Source of the DNA: Mytilus edulis | Taxonomy: Eukaryota; Mollusca; Bivalvia; Mytilida; Mytilidae | Length of the DNA: 64,000 nt | Reading direction: 5' to 3' | Assembly: GCF_963676685.1 (NCBI RefSeq) | Contig: NC_092344.1 | Coordinates: 94,022,749-94,086,748 of the forward strand | Shown here: positions 54,960 to 64,000 of the stretch, piece after piece | Numbering within the stretch: position 1 is the first letter of the stretch | How the letters are laid out: every line of letters starts with the position of its first letter | Made by a program: the position numbers and the translations under genes | Notes under the pieces: model-generated | The model's input: the letters and a program-made list of their open reading frames with translations, nothing else | What the model was told of the DNA's origin: nothing | Database searches by the model: none

Positions 54960-55109
54960 CGGTAATTATATGACTGTCAACAATGAAGTTTTGAGTTCGA
55001 ACCCCTTTTCCTGGCAAATGCGTTCAACTTCGATCTTAAGTGACTCTTGGATTGACAATTTTCCAACCGAAAGTCGATGTTACTGGCTTCCTTTGCCAAT
55101 AATAAAAAT
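54960..55109 (+). mobile_element. tRNA-derived SINE, 5' part (split by a hAT-like element)
   Basis: GAGTTCGAACCCC (54993-55005) fits an RNA polymerase III B box. It is followed by GTGACTCTTGGATTGACAAT, TCCAACCGAAAGTCGATG and GGCTTCCTTTGCCAATAATA, blocks I recall from Deu/V-type SINE core domains of invertebrates. The A box is not clear. The SINE resumes after the hAT-like element at 57411 with ACTTACCATCATGAAATTGC. Confidence 0.6.
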
Positions 55110-57410
55110 TAGGGATGTCAAAAGATCTGAAATTTACTACTCGGATACTCGGTCAAGATACTCGAGTACTCGCGAGTACTCGGATGAATCTCAAACGTCT
55201 ATTAAAAAGTTTAGATTTAAGGTGGGATGCAGTGTTTTTGTTATTACCTTTCATAACCATAAGTCAAACGATTTACAAACATAGCTTGCTCTTCTGTTTT
55301 TTGTTTGTGTCAATTTAACAATGAATTACCGACCGCCGTTTCTACAAATATCATATATATCATATCTATCATAATACCAATCTTTGTTTGTGTACGTGTT
55401 CATGAACCAAATTTCAATAAAATAAAAAAAAAATATTTGAATATAAAGTCCGACCCAGTGTTCCTTGGAAGATGGTATTTTTTATGATACGACTTGTCCA
55501 TTAACTTGTCATCAAGAATATTGGTCTTCAAATTACTTATGCTTTTTCTTGCCTCTCAGTCTTACTTATTTTGTGTTGTTTGGTTTATTTGGCACCATTC
55601 GTTTGTCTGATTTTCTTTTGTTTTTAGCCACGACGTTGTCAGCAGTTTTTCGACTTTTGATTTTGAATGCCGCTCTCATATATTCGCATATCTTTTAATT
55701 CTTTTGATCTCTTAAAAAATGATATTTATTGGCATAGTGGATGAATTTTGTTACCTTGGTGTACTGTTAAATTTTAACGGTAAATTTGTTAAAGCTCAAA
55801 AACATTTAGCTGAGCAAAGTAGAAAAGCTGTTTTTGGTTTAAAGTCGAAGGTTTCGTCATTGTATTTGAATGTTTTTACATATTTGAATTTATTTGATAC
55901 TTACATTAGCAGTATTTTATGTTATGGTTGTGAAATATGGGGCTTCCATAAAGCTCCAAATATTGAAAAAATACAACTTGATTTTTGCAAAAACATATTA
56001 GGTGTCAAACAATGTACAACAAATGTTATGGTTTATTTTTAATTGGGTAGATATCCTTTGATATATTTTAGAATGTACAAAATAGTACTGGTTCAAATTG
56101 TTATCCGCAAGCAACTGTATTCTTAAAAACTGCTACAGGGAACAACTGTTTAATTTCTGTAATATTAGAAGCAGTTGGATTTATCAACTACAACAATTAT
56201 TATTTAACTTAGGTTTAAATGAGATCTGGTATAACCAAGACAATTCGATTATTGATACAAATTTATTATTATTTGTAAAAACAAGGATATATGATCAAGC
56301 AAAACAGACTTTGAATGATCAACTGAACGTTTCATCCAAGTGTTATTTATATAAATATATTGTCAATAATGTATGTTTACAGAATTATCTAACTAAACAT
56401 ATGAATTTTAGAGTGTATTTAACGCGCCATAGATGGTCATCTCATAATTTGTTTGTTGAAGTAGGCCGTTATCATGGGGTAAATAGGTTAGATAGAAAGT
56501 GTACTATTTGTACTTTGAATATCACTGAAGATGAATTCCATTTTGTGTTACAATGTAAAAGCTATAGAGACTTTAGGAGACAGTTTATTAAACCTTAATA
56601 TTATAGACGTCCATCGTCGTTCAAATTAGTGCAACTTCTCAGCACTGAAAATGTAAAAGATTTGCGTAATTTGTGTAAATTCTTGTTTAATGCACTTAAT
56701 CATAGGACCAAACTGTTATTGGTCAATACTTGATATTTATTTGCTTCTCTGATGTATTATGTCATGTTGTGTTATAGAAATGTATTTGTATCTATTGCAC
56801 TGTGCTTAAAGTGATAAAGAATTAATTGTAAATTAAACAATTATAGTTAAATTTCAAATACTGTGTAATCAAATTGATTTAAATGTAAATCGCATACCAA
56901 TCACGTTTAAATACATAGAAGTCTTGATTAACAAACAAAGATAAGTTTTACGGCTTGTGTGATGAGTTAATTAGTAATCCATGAAAAGTTGATCTGTGTA
57001 CAAACACCGTCACAAATGTCTCCCATCAGTTGCGTATGGTTTACCGCAGGTCACTCTGATTTTGTTCTTGTTTAATAATATGATATGGTCAACCATTTCA
57101 GACGAAAGACTGGTTGACTTTCCATTTTTTTGTTACAAGTAGTGCACACGAAATCATTCCCTTGGAAGAAAAGAACTTTGCTACTATAAAAAATAGAAAC
57201 CTCATGATAAACATATGTATGCTCTTAATTGTTTTTTTAAGTTTTACGAATGTGATATTTCAACGGAACTAAAAGTAGTGGAAATGTAAAGAGAACATAA
57301 TATCTCAAGATGTATAACAGGCAAACGAGTATCCGAGTACTAAAACTGTACTCGAGTACTCGGTCTTCCGATCGAGTACCCGAGTACTCGAGTACTCGTT
57401 GCCATCCCTA
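55110..57410. mobile_element. hAT-like non-autonomous DNA transposon, 2.3 kb
   Basis: The left end TAGGGATGTCAA (55110-55121) pairs with the right end TTGCCATCCCTA (57399-57410) with one mismatch. An exact 8-bp duplication ATAAAAAT flanks it (55102-55109 and 57411-57418). Both ends carry ACTCGAGTACTCG palindromes next to the termini. An 8-bp duplication and YAGNG ends are hallmarks of hAT elements. No transposase is visible; the interior instead holds a LINE fragment. Confidence 0.8.
55719..56725 (+). pseudogene. LINE ORF2 C-terminal fragment inside the hAT-like element
   Basis: The frame from 55719 has VDEFCYLGVLLNFNGKF, KAQKHLAEQSRKAVFGL and CYGCEIWGFHKAPNIEKIQ. After a shift near 56042 (ELGRYPL-like) a second frame (56098-56598) ends with CTICTLNITEDEFHFVLQC and YRDFRRQF. 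These are hallmarks of the region after the reverse transcriptase in CR1/Jockey/RTE-like LINEs, a different group from the L1/Tx1-type element at 20156. Several frame breaks; not functional. Confidence 0.7.
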
Positions 57411-57418
57411 ATAAAAAT

Positions 57419-57480
57419 ACTTACCATCATGAAATTGCCAAGAGTGCCGAAAGTGTCGCTTAGCATCAGTAATGGAGAAT
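57419..57480 (+). mobile_element. tRNA-derived SINE, 3' part
   Basis: ACTTACCATCATGAAATTGC, then AGAGTGCCGAAAGTGTCGCT: this continues the SINE interrupted at 55109, which supports insertion of the hAT-like element into it. The exact 3' end is unclear. Confidence 0.5.
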
Positions 57481-59627
57481 CAATCATGTGTTATGCACCT
57501 AGTAATGCGTATCTATTTAGTCGAACAGATAAAACGAGAGTAAACCAGTCTTAAGAGCAAAATGCTAATTGGATAGAATATAAATTTTGTACTAAAATAG
57601 AACGGTCAAGTAGAGGTGGAATATGCTTTCATAAGACTATTCGTTTTAGCCAAGAGGGATATTGATATCTTAACACTTTGTTAGCGTATCTTTTTCAGTA
57701 TTGAAGTCAACACGTTCCAGATTAGTGAAAAATGCCAGGACTTTAATTTGTGATTTTAATGTTATCGAACCCCTTGAAAAGAAGATGGCAACTATTCATA
57801 AACAGTCCGATATATAACATAAACTCACCTGGGAGACATAAATTAATTGCAACACTGTCGTATAAACTGTTGGAATCTTGTGAAAAATAAGATTAAGTGG
57901 TATTAAAAATTAAATCATATGATAACTTTTAACATAAGGTGTAACCTCCCTTGTCAATAAATACGTGATGACACTTTAGGAAAAAAAACAACTGTGATCA
58001 AAATCAAAAAGTTGACAAACATTATAATTTTCAATAAGTAAAAAACAGATATCATGCGGTGATGACAAATCTTAGACAATAAAACCGATATTTCTTAATA
58101 CTAAATCATTCTCTTTGGCCAAAAAAGAGTACTTATTAGCTGACTATTTTTGAACTAATTTTATGTATGATTATAGATAACACGTGCTTACACATACATA
58201 AAAAACATATGATATTGATATTTGTGTGCAAACATATAAATGAAATTAATTAGAATGGCCAGACGTAAAATCAAAAATACAACCTAGAGGCTTAGATCAA
58301 CTGACATTTTGCATGATTTCTTTTATGACGTCTTCAGTGGCTTACCCGGATTTTAAAATAGCGATGGATAGGGACATATAAAATCTCTCGTTTGTTTTCA
58401 AAGAGCCGGTTTCAATGCCTCCAATAAATGGGATCTGGCATCTGTTTGTTAAATAATTAAAACTGGTTTCAATTTATTATTTGATGTTATTGTACTGAAT
58501 TGAAAAAATATTGAAAATGACAACATTTTTTTTTTTTATGTTTTTATTCATTTACTAAGCGGTATAAATAAGTTACACAAGAGAGGCAAATGAAACATTT
58601 TTTTAGTGCAATATAATTCAAAATGTTAATTTTAAGCCGTTAAATTTTTGCCTGCATTTTGAAGTACTATATTCTTTTTAGTTATAAGGTTCATTTCTTC
58701 ATATAGTAATTCTTACATTGAAATAAAGATCTTACATTTCGTATTTTTGTTTGATGTGTCAAACATTTTTCACCCTAAAACTGAATGGAATACCTTAAAC
58801 AAACACCAAAACGTCAACAAATAGCGTTAACGTATGCGATAATTGAGTAAAATAGTACACATGATATGTATGGTCTTTCTGATTTCCCTTTAAGCCAATG
58901 TAGTTTATAAGTTTTATTCGTTACATTAAATATGACTTTTAGCGAACACTGTTAATTTTAAAATCTAGGAAACAAGGTTTGAAAATTCTACCTTACGATA
59001 ATACAGGTTTAAATCTTGTGTATCCGATATTTTTAGTCTTTCAAGTATAAGACAGCAGAAAAGAGTTCTACCCAACAATTATCTGACCGGGAAATAAAAA
59101 AGTAAAGCATAAGTTTTTTAAATGTCAATAGATTTAAGGCTTCTGTAATCCTGTTCCCTATTTTGAGTTAAAAAAATAGTGACTTTGTAAATTTTGTTAT
59201 TTAACATTCGACATTGATGCGATTTACAAATGCAATGATATATTATCTAGTAAAATTATTTTCTTGTACCTTTTATAGTGTTGTCAATTGGGACTTGACT
59301 ATATGATTTGTTTCTATCTTAAACCACAACATATCTGTTTCGTCAAAAGAAAATATGTCCACAATCTTAATTAGAACACTGAAATTCAAAAGAAAAATAC
59401 ATATGTGTGTTACTGTACAGATAACACCGATGTATCACGGAATTTAAATAGGAAATCGTTACTTTTATGATTTTTCATTCTATTTGAATGCAAAAAATTA
59501 TAGCCGATGTGTCACAAATATTTTTATTGAAAAAAAATATTAAATATGATATCTAACTTTTTCATTTCAAATCAAGTTGGTGGAGGCATAAAATAGTGAA
59601 ATCAACATCTTAATATAAAAGAGCAGA
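57481..59627. other. Spacer upstream of copy 4
   Basis: AT-rich, without recognisable genes or assigned repeats. TATAAAA at 59614-59620 is only 8 nt before the ATG and so unlikely to be the TATA box. Confidence 0.5.
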
Positions 59628-59985
59628 ATGAACAAATTTCTACATATTTGCTCTTGCATTTATATTGTCTGTTACTTTGTGTTTAATTTGTGTGATGCAT
59701 GTGGCCCATATGGTTATTGTCAAGTTGAACAATGGGCCCAATGGGGTTCTTGTAATGCTACATGTGGAGGAGGAGTACAGAAGAGAGAGAAATATATATG
59801 TTGTGATAATTCCTTATATCACTCATTGAAAGGATGCTTACACGGTTGTAAAATTCCATTCAGTTGGTGGGAGGTAAATGCAATAGAACACAAAACCTGT
59901 GGAAAATGTCATAATGGAGGGACATTTATTACCTATCAAAATCAGTGCATATGTCCTCATGGCTTCGGAGGATCATGTTGTGATT
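59628..59985 (+). CDS. Copy 4 exon 1: signal peptide, TSP1 and EGF-like segment
   Basis: The ATG at 59628 opens MNKFLHICSCIYIVCYFVFN, an apolar leader. TSP1: CQVEQWAQWGSCNATCGGGV, then YICCD, SWWEVNA, CGKCHNGGTF and CPHGFGGSCCD. From the YC before QVEQW to the final CC there are 13 cysteines, an odd number. The donor is GTAAGT after GATT, phase 1. Confidence 0.88.
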
Positions 59986-62934
59986 GTAAGTATTACAATT
60001 TAAACCCCAAAAATATATACCATTTAATAAAAGGGGAATGAAAGATACCAAAGGGACAGTCAAACTCATAAATCTAAAACAAACTGACAACGCCATGGCT
60101 AAAAATGAAAAAGACAAACAGAAAAACAATAGTACACATGACACAACATAGAAAACTAAAGAATAAACAACACGAACCCCACCAAAAACTAGGGGTGATC
60201 TCAGGTGGTCCGGAAGGTTAAATGATTAATTCGTACAATCAGTATATACTCCGAGACCTTACAATGCTATAATAAAAAAAAAACACTTATAGAAAACTAA
60301 GTGCGTCTGAAGTATTTTTTTCTGGATCTATCTTCATTAGTAACGATCAAACACAAAAAATTGAAAGCTAAGGTTGTATGAATATCTGCAAACTACAGGA
60401 ACTTAATGACCAAACCGACCTACATATGTACCCAAATGTATTTAAGGTCAATATTGCATGTGGGAAGTAGCAATGTAGCCGGCCATCAGTCTTTTTTCTG
60501 AATTTTATGCGAAAAGGCACGAAAAATCTCTGTTTATTAATTAATGACACCATTCAAGTATATATAACAAAAATACCGAACTCAAAAGCGATTTTAAAGG
60601 ATAAACCAATATGCATATAGAAATTATTAAAATCCGTTACCAGTTTTGTAATAGAGGGAATCATATCTTAAATAAAGGCAACAGTATTATACCGCTGTTC
60701 GAAACTCGTAAATCGATGGACAAGAAACTAAATCGGGACAACAAACCAAAACTGAGGGAAACGCATTAAATATAAGAGGAGAACTACGACACAACATTCA
60801 AATGTAACACACACAGAAACGGACCAAGCTTCAGACAAAATCAGATGAGAACAACAAATACAACATCAAAACCAAACACATGAATCTGGGATAGAAAAGT
60901 ACCGTGACACGTCTTATAGTAATGTGAATTCAAACTCAAATATAAGAGGAAACAAACGACACAACGGAACGTTAAAATGTAAAACACACAGAAACGTACT
61001 ATTATATAACAATGGCCATATTCCTGGCTTGGTACAGGACATTTTTTAAAGAAAAAAATGGTGTGTTGAACCGGGTTTTGTGGCATGCCAAACCTCCCTC
61101 TTTAATGACAATGTTAAATATAACATTAAAATGACAACACAACATAACAGTACTACAATACAAATAAATAAGAGAACATATTAGACAAAGAAACACATGG
61201 TTGAATTGATCAAATGTTAAACGCAAGACTTCATGCAAACGCATATCATGAGAAATTCCAATTCAAAAATAGAATTAACTAAAGTTAATCCTATACAGTA
61301 AAAGATGACTGTGCGAGCAGAACATGTCAGTACGGGACTTGCCATGATAAAGATGATGGTTTTCACTGTGATTGTGTTTTCTTCTCTGAAGGCAAACTGT
61401 GTAACACACGTAAGTAAAATAAATATATACTGAAGGACACCTCCGGGTGCGGGAATTTCTCGCTGCATTAAAGACCTGTTGGTGACCTTCTGCTGTTGTC
61501 TGCTCTATGGTCGGGTTGTTGTCTCTTTGACACATTCCCCACTTTCATTCTCAATTTCATTTAGTTGAGAGCTAAGTGTGATTATTACTTAGCTATCATG
61601 TGATAGACAACTAAAAAACAAACAACAATGAACCTTGGTATAAGATTGACCAATCGTGAAGTTTTGAGTACAGAGTCAGTGTAAACAATAATAAATGCAC
61701 CAGAATAGTAATAGTAAGTCTTCATATATACTTCAACAGAACTAAGTCAGCTGAACAAAATGATTGTTTAATTTAAATTTTCAGACCAATAACAATCAGT
61801 AATTTGATGATAACAAAATGAACTTTGACAAGGAAACATAAACACTGATAACAAAAAGCTTGAAACGCTTGATAAATCAACATTTTGTCTACAATTTTTT
61901 TCAAACTACGGATTCATGTTTTACATTTTAGCTATTCACTAAAGTATAAATACATGAATTATGCACTAGAGAAAATAGATATTAGGAGTACGCCAATGAG
62001 AAAAAACACATGTTTAAAAGATTTAGCAATTTATTGTTCATACTGTGCAAGTATAGATGATAAATGTGCTTGAATGACAAATTTATAGCATATTTGAATG
62101 TACCGAAGAATATCGATGATCCTACATTCTGCCCATGATAGCTTCGAGTTTCTTTTTAATGGTAGTCTTATGTTAAACTGTTTCATGTATGTTAGATTTT
62201 CCACTCAACATATCTAGAATGAAGGTGAGCAAAATGATTTAGCAGATAAACTTCAATAAAACGGATTTGAAATAACTTATCTCGCTTTTTGCGTTTTGTC
62301 TCATAATTGTTTTAATACAGGCAATATTTCTGAATAAACAATATTAAAACAAACATTTCTTAGTTGTAATCGATCTCAACAATGTAATGGTCTATCATCA
62401 GATATCTTATTTGTAGTAAAATCATGGGCCATAGCTGTTATAGCCTTAGCATCTTTAGCAGTAACTTTACCATGGTGCTGTTGTTGCTGGTGGATTATAG
62501 GAACGTAAGTATTTATAATTCAATGTTAAAATATTTTTCTTATCTCAATTCTGAATAAATCATTTTAAAGAAATTCATTACAGTAATGAACTTAAAAGTT
62601 GCTCTCCTCAATACACAATTTGTGTTTTCCTTTCTTACATATTATGAAAGGGATCATTTAATTGAATTCCAATAGAAATATCAGGAGACGCTTACCCTGT
62701 CAAAATACCAGACCTCACCCCTGTTCTTGTAAGTAAATAGATTTATTAGATTCAAATTACTTCATCATCTAAACAGTCCTTTACAAATGAAATATTTCAA
62801 CTCGAATAATTTTTGAAAATAATTTTTATTTTGTCCTTTTCAGAGGTAAAAAGGACGAATCAGAGAAAACAACAAAACGTATGAATAAAAAAATTAAACC
62901 AAAACCAATGGAAAGACATAGTGAAGAATGGTGA
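59628..62934 (+). CDS. TSP1/EGF type I membrane protein, copy 4
   Basis: Four exons: 59628-59985, 61299-61409, 62417-62504 and 62844-62934. They total 648 nt, giving 215 residues, the smallest and most compact copy. Order: signal peptide, TSP1 and EGF-like segment, EGF2, transmembrane helix, basic tail. I find neither a Thr-rich exon nor EGF1 in the 1.3-kb first intron. Because all junctions are phase 1 the frame stays intact without them. Exon 1 is closest to copy 3 (VEQWAxWGSCNATCGGGV), as is the membrane exon (SWAIA-IALASL). It may be the most complete functional copy in sequence terms, with no frameshift. Confidence 0.82.
60031..60225 (-). repeat. Reverse-transcriptase element, 3' tail only, minus strand
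   Basis: GAAAGATACCAAAGGGACAG, AAACAAACTGACAACGCCAT and CCACCAAAAACTAGGGGTGA match the inverse of the 3' tail at 3920-4107. The 3' boundary is the family one; the 5' truncation falls at about the CCGGAGCACC block. Confidence 0.8.
60674..61090 (+). repeat. Interspersed repeat family D, with internal duplication
   Basis: AAAGGCAACAGTATTATACC-GCTGTTC, TAAATCGATGGACAAG, then two versions of TAAGAGGA-AC-ACGACACAAC with ACACACAGAAACG (about 60770-60830 and 60940-61000). It lies in intron 1 of copy 4. Confidence 0.7.
61299..61409 (+). CDS. Copy 4 exon 2: EGF2 domain
   Basis: This 111-nt phase 1-1 exon lies between TATACAG and GTAAGT. It encodes LKDDCASRTCQYGTCHDK, then FHCDCVFFSEGKLCNT. The first residue is Leu in place of Asp because the preceding exon ends in T; the family's D-x-D-D start is therefore lost. 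Confidence 0.86.
61425..61560 (-). repeat. Interspersed repeat family C, inverted copy
   Basis: GGACACCTCCGGGTGCGGGA, AAGACCTGTTGGTGACCTTC and GGGTTGTTGTCTCTTTGACA, starting only about 15 nt after the EGF2 donor of copy 4. Confidence 0.78.
62417..62504 (+). CDS. Copy 4 exon 3: transmembrane segment
   Basis: This 88-nt exon, phase 1 to 2, encodes LKSWAIAVIALASLAVTLPW, then CCCCWWIIG. A proline near the cytoplasmic end of the helix is unique to this copy. An upstream acceptor (ATCATCAG, exon from 62402) would add five codons in frame. Confidence 0.82.
62844..62934 (+). CDS. Copy 4 exon 4: cytoplasmic tail
   Basis: After CCTTTTCAG the exon encodes GKKDESEKTTKRMNKKI, then KPKPMERHSEEW and TGA. 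KxxxKIKPKPMER aligns with copy 3, but the PRY step is replaced by HSE. Confidence 0.78.
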
Positions 62935-64000
62935 TGAAAGTTCGTTGAAATGAATTTGACTGCAGTCTGATTATTTTTAATATAAAATTTAATGTTATTA
63001 TGAAAAATGATTGCATAAAAACTTTATCCAAGATGCCAGGCTTATATTTGTGTAGGGTAAATGTAGTTGAAGAGTCTTGTATATCCGATACGTACTTTTT
63101 TCTCATTCATCCGTAAAGTGATGTCAAGATAATGTATTACCTGACTAATGGAAACGACGACTTTTCAAGAAACATTTCTTCCAAATATATATATCTTAAC
63201 GTGTCCTGTCCTAAATTGCCATTCGGACAAAAGGAAGTTTTACGGTGTTGTTTCTTTATTGTTTACACTTGTACATTTATATTTACTGAAAGTGTTTACT
63301 ATATACGGTATGCATGATCAACGAGACAAAAACATTTTTTTGCTGGCATCATTGTCAAATTCACAATTTTTTTGATTGCGTCTTTTTTTGATTGATATAA
63401 AAATGAAGAGAAGTGGTATCGTTGTCAATGAGACATCTAAAGACATTAGGTGTGTTTCAATGTTTTATTATGAAGATGTTTGTGTGTGTGTCTGTGATTA
63501 CATAGGTTTGGCCCAATCATTGTCAATTTCTATGTCTATTTGAGCTGCTCTAAAAATTTTGTCAATATAAAAGAACTATTATAGACAGCTCTTATATGTG
63601 TAGGATGGTGAGATAGGTATAAAACCAGGTTAAAAACACCAGCAGGTAGAGTGCGTACAAAGTCTGTAATATGACAGTTGTTCTTCACTTTTTTCATTGA
63701 TTGACAGCGTTTAATTTTCGAAACATGCATTCGTGAATGTAATGAACCAAATTTGTAAGGGTTATAAACATTGTGGCCGGGAGCGAGATCAGAAAACGCA
63801 AAATGAAACCATTACTCGTTCTCGCTCCATGAAATTAATATGGCGAAAAAGCAGCATCAGATAAACTTTTAGAATAAAACAACGAGACAAAGCGAAAACA
63901 AATTTAGATATATGCAATTAAATGTGACAGACTCGTCTGATAACGGGACAACCACTGTTTGTAGATATATGTTACGTAGACAATGAAGCGAGGAACATCG
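62935..64000. other. 3' flank of copy 4
   Basis: This holds a family E fragment (about 63600-63700) and a fragment like family B at 63405-63440. Near 63779-63828 GGAGCGAGA pairs with TCTCGCTCC. AATAAA at 63873 is far from the stop. No further gene is seen before the window ends. Confidence 0.5.

Noticed and set aside
55305-55698. Transposase remnant within the hAT-like element
   Set aside because: The frames show no BED zinc finger or hAT dimerisation motif; the only coding homology inside is LINE-like.

Overview
The window looks like nuclear DNA from a bivalve mollusc, most likely a mussel of the genus Mytilus. It is AT-rich, the genes are broken by long introns with GT/AG borders, and it is crowded with short interspersed repeats I associate with Mytilus genomes (for example the GACGCGCGTTTCGTC, GGTATGATTGCCAATGAGAC and GCAACAGTAGTATACCGCTG families). 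The genus is inferred from remembered repeat families; the eukaryotic gene structure is read directly.

The main content is a head-to-tail array of four paralogous genes, all on the + strand (4447-11997, 26437-34601, 39620-51523, 59628-62934). Each encodes a predicted single-pass type I membrane protein of about 215-330 residues. A first exon carries a signal peptide, a thrombospondin type-1 (TSP1) repeat and a cysteine-rich EGF-like segment. Optional exons follow: a Thr/Ser-rich mucin-like stalk and a first EGF. A second EGF exon of exactly 111 nt is present in all four copies, then a transmembrane exon with a juxtamembrane Cys cluster, then a short basic cytoplasmic tail. All extracellular exon junctions are phase 1 and the membrane/tail junction is phase 2, so optional modules can be gained or lost without breaking the frame. 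The four copies have four different module sets: TSP1-stalk-EGF2; TSP1-EGF1-EGF2; TSP1-stalk-EGF1-EGF2; TSP1-EGF2. In copy 3 the first exon has its signal peptide and TSP1 in different frames, so this copy is broken or mis-assembled.

Between copies 1 and 2 lies an apparently full-length LINE of the L1/Tx1 type (20156-26014), bounded by a perfect 15-bp target-site duplication. Its two ORFs are interrupted by three one-base losses, all in homopolymer runs, plus one TGA codon. Between copies 3 and 4 there is an antisense LINE relic (about 53580-54410) and a nested structure: a tRNA-like SINE split by a 2.3-kb hAT-like element with an 8-bp target duplication, which itself contains a LINE fragment.

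The introns and spacers are largely repeats: 5'-truncated copies of one reverse-transcriptase element sharing a common 3' end, inverted-repeat (foldback/MITE) elements, a Helitron/pearl-like element with about 193-bp tandem units, a 26-bp minisatellite and a 215-bp tandem duplication. I recognised no rRNA, tRNA gene or CRISPR array. The TSP1/EGF family matches no named protein I can identify; a cell-surface recognition or adhesion role is inference from domain content only.
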